DNA of 16,126 nt from Burkholderiales bacterium. Lineage in GTDB: Bacteria; Pseudomonadota; Gammaproteobacteria; Burkholderiales; CAIKXV01. Each line of letters opens with the position of its first letter. Position 1 is the stretch's first letter. The stretch is taken from contig JAIENF010000260.1 of the NCBI GenBank assembly GCA_019751575.1, forward strand, positions 1-16,126. The letters run 5' to 3'. The notes under the pieces were generated by a model. That model worked only from the letters and a program-made list of their open reading frames with translations, did not search any database and was not told where the DNA came from. The position numbers were made by a program, and so were the translations under genes. Below, piece after piece: positions 7,564-14,823 of this stretch.

Positions 7564-7625
7564 GGACGGCCTGGGTGCCGGGCGAAACCGGTGGCGAGAT
7601 CCGGAACGAGGTCGATTCGCATCAT
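7560..7625 (-). CDS. Putative 21-residue upstream ORF, possibly leaderless, coupled to the GntR gene
   Basis: Two consecutive ATG codons at 7625 and 7622 open a 21-codon frame (begins MMRIDLVPDL, ends ARHPGRP). Its TGA overlaps the regulator ATG as ATGA. The first ATG lies only six bases after the predicted -10 hexamer TAGAAT (7632-7637), about where transcription should begin, so the message would be leaderless for this ORF. The regulator itself has only a poor Shine-Dalgarno sequence, so coupling to this frame could supply its ribosomes. The codon composition is not informative at this length. It may be coincidental. Confidence 0.4.
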   Translation of the reverse strand: MMRIDLVPDLATGFARHPGRP

Positions 7626-7631
7626 GGGAAC

Positions 7632-7660
7632 ATTCTAGAAAACGTCAACTGACATGTCAA
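7632..7660 (-). promoter_or_regulatory. Sigma70-type promoter of the GntR-led operon
   Basis: On the minus strand a perfect -35 TTGACA (7660-7655) is followed by a 17-base spacer and the -10 TAGAAT (7637-7632), one mismatch from consensus. Transcription would start near 7625. The -35 hexamer lies inside the palindrome TGACATGTCA, so a bound regulator should block polymerase. Confidence 0.75.
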
Positions 7661-7681
7661 ACAACTTCTTTTGGCATGTCT
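7650..7681. promoter_or_regulatory. Paired operator-like palindromes in the divergent control region
   Basis: Site 1 is the perfect 10-bp palindrome TGACATGTCA (7650-7659). Site 2, TGGCATGTCT (7672-7681), matches it at 8 of 10 positions. Their starts are 22 bp apart, about two helical turns. A larger dyad also links them: AAACAAC (7659-7665) and GTTGTTT (7684-7690). Site 1 covers the -35 of the regulator promoter; site 2 sits just upstream of the candidate -35 of the binding-protein gene. These are the best candidates for the GntR binding sites. Confidence 0.55.
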
Positions 7682-7684
7682 GAG

Positions 7685-7712
7685 TTGTTTCATCGCGGCG
7701 CGCGGCGATAAT
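7685..7712 (+). promoter_or_regulatory. Candidate promoter of the binding-protein gene
   Basis: TTGTTT (7685-7690), a 16-base spacer and GATAAT (7707-7712) form a plausible sigma70 promoter, with the -10 one mismatch from consensus. The leader would be about 38 bases, with GGAG at 7743-7746 serving as the ribosome site for the ATG at 7757. Confidence 0.45.
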
Positions 7713-7756
7713 CCGCGCGGCGCTGCTTCCACAGCCCTTGCCGGAGTCTCCTTGCC

Positions 7757-8758
7757 ATGCTGCCCGTTGCCCGCGTTTCCCGTCCCGCCCGGTCCGTGTC
7801 CGCCACCCTGTTCGCTGCCGTGACGCTCGCGGCCGCCCAGGCGGCCCACGCCCAGCCCGCCTGGCCGGCGAAGCCGGTGCGCCTGGTCGCGGGGTTCGCG
7901 CCGGGAGGCATCTCGGACATCCTGGCGCGCGTGGTCGGCGCCCGTCTGGGCGAGGCACTCGGCCAGCCGGTGATCGTCGAGAACCGCGCCGGCGCGGGCG
8001 GCACCATCGGTGCCGACTTCGTCGCCAAGTCTGCGCCGGACGGCTATACGCTGTTCCTCGGCGTCAATGCGACCCAGTCGATCGCCCCCTCGCTCTACCC
8101 GAAGCTGCCGTACAACCCGGCCACCGATTTCGCGCCGATCACGATCGCCGCGGTGACGCCGGTGCTGCTGGTCACGCATCCCTCGTTGCCGGTGAAGACC
8201 GTCAAGGACCTGATCGCGATCGCCCGTGCCCAGCCCGGCCAGCTCAACTATGCGTCCACCGGCACCGGTGCGGTGCCGCACCTGACCACGGAACTGTTCA
8301 GCCTGCGTGCCGGCGTGAAGATGAACCACATCCCTTACAAGGGCGGGGCGCCGGCGATGATGGACCTGGTCGCCGGGCAGGTGTCGTTGATGTTCGACAA
8401 CATCCCGACCGCGATCGCCCAGGTCCGCGCCGGCAAGGTGCGCGCGCTCGCCGTCGCGCAACCGAAGCGCACCCCGGCCGCGCCCGACATCCCGACGATG
8501 GGCGAATCCGGCTTCCCCGGTTTCGAGGTCACCTCCTGGCAGGGCTTCCTTGCACCGGCGGCCACACCGGTGCCGGTCATCAACCGCCTCAATGCCGAGA
8601 TCATCAAGGTGCTCGGGCAGCCTGAAGTCCGGGAGCGGCTGACCGCGCAGGGCATCGAGATCCGTACCTCGACCCCGGCCGAGTTCGCTGCGATGATCCG
8701 CGCCGATACCGAGATCTGGGCGAAGGTGATCAAGGCGACGGGCGTGAGGATCGAGTGA
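7757..8758 (+). CDS. Tripartite tricarboxylate transporter (TctC/Bug) family periplasmic binding protein
   Basis: This 333-residue protein is a Bug-type extracytoplasmic solute receptor; the family binds carboxylates such as citrate, aromatic acids, amino acids and nicotinate. The signal peptide has an Arg-containing n-region (to about residue 12), a hydrophobic Ala/Leu core and a probable cut at AHA-QP around 32-33. The mature start AWPAKPVRLVAGFAPGG and the segments ENRAGAGGTIGADFVAK, NYASTGTGAVPHL and HIPYKGGAPAMMDL are family hallmarks. No TctA or TctB membrane subunits are adjacent, so it is an orphan receptor, as is common in Bordetella-like genomes. It diverges from the GntR operon and probably shares its operators. 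It likely delivers the pathway substrate or serves as its sensor. Confidence 0.95.
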   Translation: MLPVARVSRPARSVSATLFAAVTLAAAQAAHAQPAWPAKPVRLVAGFAPGGISDILARVVGARLGEALGQPVIVENRAGAGGTIGADFVAKSAPDGYTLFLGVNATQSIAPSLYPKLPYNPATDFAPITIAAVTPVLLVTHPSLPVKTVKDLIAIARAQPGQLNYASTGTGAVPHLTTELFSLRAGVKMNHIPYKGGAPAMMDLVAGQVSLMFDNIPTAIAQVRAGKVRALAVAQPKRTPAAPDIPTMGESGFPGFEVTSWQGFLAPAATPVPVINRLNAEIIKVLGQPEVRERLTAQGIEIRTSTPAEFAAMIRADTEIWAKVIKATGVRIE

Positions 8759-9555
8759 TGCGCCCGGCAGGACGCGTCGCATCGCCGTTGGTGGCGACGA
8801 CGCGGCTGGTCGGGGCTGTCGGTGCCGTGCTGCTGACGCTGGCGATCCTCGTCGGGGGCCGCATGCCGGACGCGGTGGCGCTGCTGTCGAGCTTTTCCGA
8901 CAAGGTGATGCATGCGCTGGCGTATGGCTTGCTCGCCGGTTTCTGGTGCGTCGCGCTGGGCGGGCGGCAGCGGACGGCAGCGATCGCGATCGCAGTGTGC
9001 ACCGGTATCCTCGATGAATGGCTGCAGCGGTCGTTGCCCGGCCGCCAGTCCGACGGCGCCGACCTCGTCGCCGATGCGCTCGGTGCGCTGGCCGGTGCCT
9101 GGCTTGCGCTGCCGGTCGCGCGGCAGCTGCTGCGCGTCCCCGCATGGATGCGGGCCGGATCGGTCTACTTCGCGCTGGTCTTCGGCGCCGGGTTCATGCT
9201 GGGCACGGCGCGCGTGCCACTGCTCGAGCCGGTGGTCGGCGAAGGCATCGCGCAGCTGCTGGAGATGCCGGTGATGGCCGTCGTGATCCTGCTGTCGGCG
9301 GGCTGGCTGGTCAGGCGTGACCGTGAAGGCGTCGGCCGCGCGGGCTGGCTGGGTGCCGGTGGCATGGCGGCCACGGGGGTGCTGGTCGCCGACCTCGCCG
9401 TCGGCGTCATCCTGCGCGGGATGACCGCATGGCAGGTGGTCGCCGGCCGCGACCCTGTGGCGGGGCTCGCCTACGGCACGGCGATCATCGTGTTCGCGCT
9501 TGCGCCAACGGTCATGGCGCGCCTGCACGCATCGAGGCGTTCCGGCAACGGCTGA
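8758..9555 (+). CDS. VanZ-like membrane protein with an extra C-terminal transmembrane half
   Basis: This 265-residue protein has a VanZ-like N-terminal half: a first hydrophobic segment (about 17-33), DKVMHALAYGLLAGF (48-62), a hydrophobic segment and DEWLQRSLPGRQSDGADLVAD (core LPGRQSD at 93-99), then another membrane segment. Conserved D48/K49, H52, D86/E87, Q90, D99 and D102 are present. From about residue 132 a second hydrophobic part follows (YFALVFGAGFMLGTARV, LLEMPVMAVVILLSAGWLVRR, and two later membrane segments). I recall a similar stand-alone family of about 140 residues, so this may be a fusion. The ATG at 8758 shares a base with the TGA of the receptor gene and has GAGGA at 8746-8750. 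The function is unknown; the VanZ family is linked to glycopeptide resistance only in a few members. Confidence 0.75.
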   Translation: MRPAGRVASPLVATTRLVGAVGAVLLTLAILVGGRMPDAVALLSSFSDKVMHALAYGLLAGFWCVALGGRQRTAAIAIAVCTGILDEWLQRSLPGRQSDGADLVADALGALAGAWLALPVARQLLRVPAWMRAGSVYFALVFGAGFMLGTARVPLLEPVVGEGIAQLLEMPVMAVVILLSAGWLVRRDREGVGRAGWLGAGGMAATGVLVADLAVGVILRGMTAWQVVAGRDPVAGLAYGTAIIVFALAPTVMARLHASRRSGNG

Positions 9556-9635
9556 GTGGCCTTATCGGCGCAGACCGATCGCACGCAGCCGTGCGCCGGC
9601 CGCCGTGCGTCGTCGGCGGCGTTCGTGCCCGCGGC

Positions 9636-10847
9636 TCAGGCGAGCCGATCGGCCAGCAGGCCCGCCAGCTGCAACAGCCGCCGGTCGTTGCCCCTCGCCG
9701 ACAGCAGGGACAACCCGATGCCCACCGGACGTCCGCTGTCGTCGACATCGGTCAGCGGCAGGCTCACCTGTGGCAGTCCGCACAGCCCGGCGATCGCGAG
9801 GTTCACATGGGCATTGCGCCGGAACGCCTCCAGTTCGTCGAGCGTGGCATCGCGCGCGGGGGCGAAGTCGTGCGTGGTCGGGATGATCAGGACGCCGTCG
9901 GTGCCGAGCAGGCGCCCGAGGTGGGCGGCAATGCGCCGCCGGATCGGGTCTGCCGCCTGGACCTCGGCTGCAGTGATCGCAGCCGCCGCGGCGAAGCGGG
10001 CGTCGTTGCCCGGCTGCATGCGGCGGGGCCGCGCGCGGTACCAGTCGCCGAACGTGCTCCACATCTGGCGCCCCTGGAAGGGCCAGAACGCGTCCGGGTG
10101 GTCGGACGGTGCGCCGACGCACGCCGCCACCGGTGCCGAGCCGAGGCGCCGTGCGGCCTGGTGGAGGCGTCGTGCCACCTGCGGCGCGCACAGGTCGAAC
10201 AGGTCCGCCGCGTGCAGCAGGCGTGCCGGCGGCAGCGCTTCATCGTGGAGCGGTGGCGGCAGCAGCACGTCGCCGACCCGGGCCAGCAGGCCGGGCTCGC
10301 GGGCGAACCAGCCACAGGTATCGAACGCGGGCGCGAGCGCCAGGCAGCCGGCGAGCGGTATCGCGCCGTGCGTCGGGCGCATGCCGTACAGCCCGCAGAA
10401 GGCCGCCGGCACGCGCACGCTGCCACCGGTGTCGGTGCCGATGGCGAAATCGACCAGGCCTGCGGCGACGGCGGATGCGGACCCGGACGACGATCCGCCG
10501 GGGACGCGCGCCGGTGACAGCGGATTGGCCGGCATGCCGTCGCCGGACGTGTTGCCGAGCAGCCCGCAGGCCAGTTCATCCGTGATCGTCTTGCCGTCGA
10601 GCGATGCACCGAAATCGAGCAGCCGCCGGATCGCCCAGGCCGTCGACAGGGCCGGCCGTGCCTCGGCCGCCCAGTCGGCATTGCCGCCGCGCGTGATCTC
10701 GCCGGCGACGTCGTACAGGTCCTTGGCGGCGAAACGCAGGCCGGCGAGCGGGCCGCTGCCGGAACCCTCGCGCTGCACGCGGGGGCCGGGAACGAACGCA
10801 CTGTCTGCGGGCGCGACACCGCCCCTTCCTGGTGCAGGCAGGGTCAT
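9636..10847 (-). CDS. Amidase-signature family hydrolase
   Basis: This 403-residue enzyme belongs to the amidase signature family, which hydrolyses amide bonds by a Ser-cisSer-Lys triad. The catalytic Lys is in AAKDLYDVAG (about residue 42); the signature PGGSSSGSASAVAAG lies around 115-129, and FAIGTDTGGSVRVPAAFCGLYGMRPTHG follows (core GTDTGGSVRVP), with the nucleophile Ser in the GGS of that block. It is somewhat shorter than typical members (450-500), mainly in the C-terminal half. The start at 10847 has GGAG upstream. It diverges from the molybdenum hydroxylase genes and converges on the VanZ-like gene. A role in releasing an aromatic acid from its amide is plausible; the acyl group is not readable. 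Confidence 0.9.
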   Translation of the reverse strand: MTLPAPGRGGVAPADSAFVPGPRVQREGSGSGPLAGLRFAAKDLYDVAGEITRGGNADWAAEARPALSTAWAIRRLLDFGASLDGKTITDELACGLLGNTSGDGMPANPLSPARVPGGSSSGSASAVAAGLVDFAIGTDTGGSVRVPAAFCGLYGMRPTHGAIPLAGCLALAPAFDTCGWFAREPGLLARVGDVLLPPPLHDEALPPARLLHAADLFDLCAPQVARRLHQAARRLGSAPVAACVGAPSDHPDAFWPFQGRQMWSTFGDWYRARPRRMQPGNDARFAAAAAITAAEVQAADPIRRRIAAHLGRLLGTDGVLIIPTTHDFAPARDATLDELEAFRRNAHVNLAIAGLCGLPQVSLPLTDVDDSGRPVGIGLSLLSARGNDRRLLQLAGLLADRLA

Positions 10848-10916
10848 CTTCGAAGGCTCCGATCAAGTCATCGCCGGACCACTATACCCCGGCGGAATCG
10901 TTCTAAACTCCGCTGC
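10848..10916. promoter_or_regulatory. Divergent promoter region between amidase and molybdenum hydroxylase genes
   Basis: This 69-base gap must serve both directions. On the minus strand TATAGT (10886-10881) is a good -10 hexamer for the amidase, giving a leader of about 27 bases; the only -35 candidate, TTTAGA, is poor and at a short 15-base spacing. On the plus strand TATACC (10883-10888) overlaps it, but no clear -35 or Shine-Dalgarno sequence precedes the ATG at 10917. The overlap would make the two promoters compete. Confidence 0.35.
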
Positions 10917-13388
10917 ATGAAGATGGCGGACGCATCGAACGCAGTGAAGGGCGCCGACCCCCGCGATGCCCAGGCGGGACATCCCGCGTACGCAAGCGTC
11001 GGCCATCCGGTGCTGCGCCCGGAAGACGAACGCCACCTGCACGGCGCGGGCCGCTTCGTCGCCGACATCGCGTGGCCCGGCGCACTGCACCTCGCGTTCG
11101 TGCGCAGCCCGGTCGCGCACGGCGTCGTGCGATCCGTTCGCGCGCCTGCCCTCGCGCCCGGTGAATCGTTCTGGACGGCGGCCGACCTGCAGGACGTCGC
11201 GCGGCCGATCGTGGCGAAGCTGAACCGTCCCGGCTTCCAGTCCGCCCCCTATCCCTGCCTCGCCACCGACCGGGTGCGCTTCGCCGGGCAGACGATCGCC
11301 GCGGTGGTCGCCTCCAGCCGGGCGCGCGCCGAAGACCTCGCCGAACAGGTCGAGGTCGACATCGAGCCGCTGCCGGTGATCGCCTCGGCCCGCGCCGCCT
11401 TCGAAGCGGACGCGCCGCTGATGCATGAAGGGTGGTCCGGCAACCACTTCATGAAGTTCACCCGGACCTTCGGCGACTTCGAGGCTGCGGTCGCGTGCGC
11501 CGAGGTGCACCTGACGCGGCGCTACCGGATGGAGCGGCTGGCGCCGTCGCCGCTCGAGACGCGCGGCTGCCTGGCGGTGTTCGACCGCGCGCAGGGACGG
11601 CTGCTGTTCCACACCTGCTGCCAGCGGCCGCACATCCAGCGCGACTTCCTCGCCGAGCAGCTGATCGGCATCGAGCAGCATCGCATCCAGGTGGTGGTGC
11701 CCGACGTCGGCGGGGCGTTCGGGGTGAAGACCAACCTGTACCCCGAAGAGCTCGCGCTGGCCGCGATCTCGATCAAGCTCGGTACGGCCGTGCGCTGGAT
11801 CGAGGACCGGATGGAACACCTGCTGTCGGCCTGCCAGGCACGCGAGAACGACGAAGGGGTGACCATCCACGCGAACCGCGACGGCGAGATCCTCGCGCTC
11901 GAGGCCGAGTACCTGGTCGATGGCGGCGCGTATTCGATGCTGCCATCGACCAGTGCGGTCGAGGCGAACATGTCGGCCAACGTGATGCCCGGGCCGTACC
12001 GCATCCGCAACTACCGCGCGACTGCGATGAGCGCCTGCACGAACAAGGCGCCGACCGGCCCGTATCGCGGGGTCGGGCGGCCGGCGGCCTGCTTCGCGAT
12101 GGAACGCACGCTGGACGAACTCGCGCACGTGCTCGGCATCGAGCCGCACGAACTGCGCCGGCGCAACCTGATCGCGCCCGATGCGTTCCCGTACACCTCG
12201 GCCACCGGCCTGGTCTACGACACGGGCGACTATCCGCCGATGATGGACACCGCGGTGCGCGCGATGGGCCATGGCGAGGTACGGGCGGCGCAGCAGGCGA
12301 CGGCCCCGGACGCACGCGAACGCATCGGCATCGGCTATGCCTGGTATGTCGAGCAGACGGCGCATACCGCGAAGGAGTTCTTCGCACGCGGCTCGGTCGT
12401 GCTCTACGGCTTCGAGAGCGCGCGCATCAAGATGGACATCTCGGGCTCGCTGACCATCGAGACCAGCGTCTGCTCGCACGGTCAGGGCCACGCGACCACG
12501 CTCGCGCAGATCGCCAGCGAGGTCACCTCGATACCGATGGACCGGATCAGCGTGCGTGCCGGGGACACCGATGTCGTGCCCTACGGCAACGGCACGTTCG
12601 CGTCGCGTTCGGTGGTGCTGGCCGGCGGCGCGGTGCACCAGGCGTGCGGCCGGCTGGTCGAACGGCTGCGCGTGATCGCGGCGCACCTGATGCAGGTGGC
12701 GCCCGGGGCGCTGACCCTCGGCGCGCAGGCGGTGCACGGACCGGCGGGAACGGAGCCGCTGCCGTTCGCGCGGCTGGCGCAGGTCGCGCTGCAGTACGTG
12801 CATGAGCTGCCCGACGGCATCGAGCCCGGCCTGGAATTCATGTCGAGCTACCGGCCGCCGGTGGAGACCGGTGCGTTCTCGGCCGGCGTGCATGCGGCGA
12901 AGGTCGCGGTCGACATCGAGACGGGGGCGGTGCGCCTGCTCGACTACCTGGTGGTCGAGGACTGCGGCCAGACCATCAACCCGATGATCGTCGACGGCCA
13001 GGTGCATGGCGGTGTCGCACAGGGCATCGGCCAGGCGCTGCTGGAAGAGATCCGCTACGACGCGCAGGGACAGCCCGGCACGGTGACGCTCGCCGACTAC
13101 CTGCTGCCGGGTTTCGGCGAAGTGCCCGAGGTGCGCATCGAGCACCAGCACACGCTGTCGCCGTTCACCGCCTACGGCATGAAGGGCACCGGCGAGGGCG
13201 GCTGCATCGGCGGGCCGGCGGCGATCGGCAATGCGGTGACCGATGCGCTGCGCGGGCTGGGCGTGTCGGTGACGCGCGCGCCGGTGACCGCGCGCGACGT
13301 GTGGATGGCGCTGCAGGCGGCGGGTTCCCGCGCCGGTGCCGGCGACCCGCCCGCCGAGCCCGCGTATACCTGGATGCCACCGCAATGA
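10917..13388 (+). CDS. Molybdenum hydroxylase (xanthine dehydrogenase family) large, molybdopterin-binding subunit
   Basis: This 823-residue protein is the Moco-binding subunit of a xanthine oxidase-type hydroxylase, which inserts a water-derived oxygen into an N-heterocycle, aldehyde or similar C-H bond. Visible blocks: HLHGAGRFVADI (39-50), PDVGGAFGVKTNLYPEELA (core GGAFGVK near 264-270), GPYRGVGRPAACFAMER near 381, GQGHATTLAQIASEV and GTFASRSVVLAGGA, and KGTGEGG with the base E760. The AYRCSF loop of carbon monoxide dehydrogenase is absent (YRGVGRP instead), so it is not a CO dehydrogenase. Two ATGs (10917, 10923) lack a good ribosome site, so the start is uncertain by two residues. Its stop overlaps the FAD-subunit start (ATGA). 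No XdhC-like maturation gene is visible. Confidence 0.93.
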   Translation: MKMADASNAVKGADPRDAQAGHPAYASVGHPVLRPEDERHLHGAGRFVADIAWPGALHLAFVRSPVAHGVVRSVRAPALAPGESFWTAADLQDVARPIVAKLNRPGFQSAPYPCLATDRVRFAGQTIAAVVASSRARAEDLAEQVEVDIEPLPVIASARAAFEADAPLMHEGWSGNHFMKFTRTFGDFEAAVACAEVHLTRRYRMERLAPSPLETRGCLAVFDRAQGRLLFHTCCQRPHIQRDFLAEQLIGIEQHRIQVVVPDVGGAFGVKTNLYPEELALAAISIKLGTAVRWIEDRMEHLLSACQARENDEGVTIHANRDGEILALEAEYLVDGGAYSMLPSTSAVEANMSANVMPGPYRIRNYRATAMSACTNKAPTGPYRGVGRPAACFAMERTLDELAHVLGIEPHELRRRNLIAPDAFPYTSATGLVYDTGDYPPMMDTAVRAMGHGEVRAAQQATAPDARERIGIGYAWYVEQTAHTAKEFFARGSVVLYGFESARIKMDISGSLTIETSVCSHGQGHATTLAQIASEVTSIPMDRISVRAGDTDVVPYGNGTFASRSVVLAGGAVHQACGRLVERLRVIAAHLMQVAPGALTLGAQAVHGPAGTEPLPFARLAQVALQYVHELPDGIEPGLEFMSSYRPPVETGAFSAGVHAAKVAVDIETGAVRLLDYLVVEDCGQTINPMIVDGQVHGGVAQGIGQALLEEIRYDAQGQPGTVTLADYLLPGFGEVPEVRIEHQHTLSPFTAYGMKGTGEGGCIGGPAAIGNAVTDALRGLGVSVTRAPVTARDVWMALQAAGSRAGAGDPPAEPAYTWMPPQ

Positions 13389-14248
13389 AGCCGGCGCCGT
13401 TCAGTTACGAGCGAGCGGCCTCGCTCGAAGAGGCCGTCGCGGCACTCGCTGTCGCGGGCGACGAAGATGTGCGCGTGATCGCCGGTGGCCAGAGCCTCGG
13501 GCCGATGCTGAACCTGCGCATGGTGCGGCCGACACGGCTGGTCGACATCCACCGCATCGAAGCGCTGCGCGCGATCGACGTGCTGGCGGACGGAGGGGTT
13601 CGCATCGGCGCCTGCGTCACCCATGCGATGCTCGAAGACCTGCCCTCCGGAGACCGGTTTCCGCCCGGGCTGGCAGAGGTGTTGCGCCATGTCGCCGGCG
13701 GGATCGCCTATCGGGCCATCCGTTGCCGCGGCACGATCGGTGGCAGCCTCGCGCATGCCGATCCGGCCGCCGACTGGCCGAGTACGCTGGCGGCGCTCGG
13801 CGCGACGATCGAACTCGCCGGGCCGTCCGGCCGACGCAGCGTCCCGGCGGGCGCGTTCTGCCTCGGGCTGTTCGAGACGGCGATCGAGCCAGGCGAGATC
13901 GTGTCTGCGGTCGTGCTGCCCGGTTCGGGCATCCGGCGCTGGGGGCATCGCAAGCATTGCCGCAAGGCCGGCGAGTTCGCGCATGCCATGGCTGTCTGCA
14001 TCGAACGCGATGGCGAGCGCCTCGAGGTCTGGCTCGGATCCACCGGCGGTGCACCGGTGGCGATCGCGCTCGATCGCGCGGCGCTGGCCGCGATCGGCGG
14101 CAGCGAAGCGCAGCAGCGTGCCGGCGTGCGCGAGTACATTGCCGCCGCGCTGCCCGATGCGATTTCACCGGGTGATGCCTATGCGCGCCACCTGCATGCG
14201 CAGGTGGCTGCGGAAGCGGTCAACGACACATTGGCGAACCGAACATGA
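13385..14248 (+). CDS. Molybdenum hydroxylase FAD-binding (medium) subunit
   Basis: This 287-residue protein is the flavin subunit of the complex, passing electrons from the iron-sulfur subunit to an acceptor. The FAD-binding blocks are VIAGGQSLGPMLNLRMV (31-47) and RCRGTIGGSLAHADPAADWP (113-132), followed by the C-terminal CO-dehydrogenase-flavoprotein-type domain with LPGSGIRRWGHRKHCRKAGEF (core RRWGHRKH) and WLGSTGGAPV. The ATG at 13385 overlaps the large-subunit stop as ATGA and gives the usual family length; an in-frame extension back to 13301 lies inside the large-subunit gene and is rejected. Its own stop overlaps the next start in the same way. Confidence 0.93.
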   Translation: MKPAPFSYERAASLEEAVAALAVAGDEDVRVIAGGQSLGPMLNLRMVRPTRLVDIHRIEALRAIDVLADGGVRIGACVTHAMLEDLPSGDRFPPGLAEVLRHVAGGIAYRAIRCRGTIGGSLAHADPAADWPSTLAALGATIELAGPSGRRSVPAGAFCLGLFETAIEPGEIVSAVVLPGSGIRRWGHRKHCRKAGEFAHAMAVCIERDGERLEVWLGSTGGAPVAIALDRAALAAIGGSEAQQRAGVREYIAAALPDAISPGDAYARHLHAQVAAEAVNDTLANRT

Positions 14249-14721
14249 ACGCACCGCGCGACGCGACGATCGACCTGCAGCTCACCGTCAACGGTCACGA
14301 GGCAAAGGCGCGTGTCGAGGCGCGCCTGTCGCTCTGCGACCTGCTGCGCGATTCGCTGCACCTGACCGGTACCCATGCCGGGTGCGAGCACGGCGTCTGC
14401 GGTGCCTGTACCGTGCTGCTCGACGGCCAGCCGGTGCGCGCCTGCATCACGCTCGCCGCGGCCTGCGACGGGCGCGCGGTGACCACGGTCGAGGGGTTGT
14501 CCGGCCCGCTGGTCGACCGGCTGCGTGCGGCCTTCCATGCCGAGCATGCGCTGCAGTGCGGCTACTGCACGCCGGGGATGCTGGTGTCGGCGGTGGACCT
14601 GCTCGAACGCAAGCCCGGTGCCGAAGAGGACGAGATCCGCCGCGACATGTCGGGCAACCTGTGCCGCTGCACCGGCTATGTCGGCATCGTGCGGGCGATC
14701 CGGTCCTGCGCGCAGGGCTGA
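14245..14721 (+). CDS. Molybdenum hydroxylase 2Fe-2S (small) subunit
   Basis: This 158-residue protein carries both iron-sulfur clusters of the complex. The plant-ferredoxin-type cluster ligands are C47, C52, C55 and C67 (AGCEHGVCGACTVLL). The second cluster, in the four-helix domain, uses C105 and C108 (QCGYCTPGM) and C140 and C142 (LCRCTGY). All eight are present and length is normal, so the subunit should be functional. The ATG at 14245 overlaps the FAD-subunit stop. The gene order large-FAD-iron-sulfur differs from the FAD-iron-sulfur-large order of cox operons. A 102-base gap follows before the VOC gene; it holds only a small hairpin (14750-14771, five plus three pairs with a GCGA loop). 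Confidence 0.95.
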   Translation: MNAPRDATIDLQLTVNGHEAKARVEARLSLCDLLRDSLHLTGTHAGCEHGVCGACTVLLDGQPVRACITLAAACDGRAVTTVEGLSGPLVDRLRAAFHAEHALQCGYCTPGMLVSAVDLLERKPGAEEDEIRRDMSGNLCRCTGYVGIVRAIRSCAQG

Positions 14722-14823
14722 CCGCCGCCTTCCCTGCGGACGCCCGGGCACCGCTTGCCGCGAGGCGCGGTTGGGGCGACCATAACGTCTTCCATCCCGC
14801 GTTTTCCACCCAGGAGATCCGCC

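Noticed and set aside
7622..9145. A 507-residue open frame on the minus strand
   Set aside because: It lies opposite the receptor and VanZ-like genes, has a low-complexity Arg/Ala/Gly composition and crosses the divergent promoter region.
9599..9620. Possible terminator between the convergent VanZ-like and amidase genes
   Set aside because: Only a 7-bp stem (GCCGCCG/CGGCGGC) with an eight-base loop and no T-run on either strand; such repeats are expected by chance at this GC content.
10863..13385. An 840-residue open frame on the minus strand
   Set aside because: It is antisense to the molybdenum hydroxylase large subunit, which has every family motif. The antisense protein is rich in Arg, His, Asp and Val with no recognisable domain, as expected from a GC-rich shadow frame.
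10917..13388. Carbon monoxide dehydrogenase large subunit
   Set aside because: The AYRCSF loop with its Cys is absent; the corresponding region reads YRGVGRP, as in other molybdenum hydroxylases.
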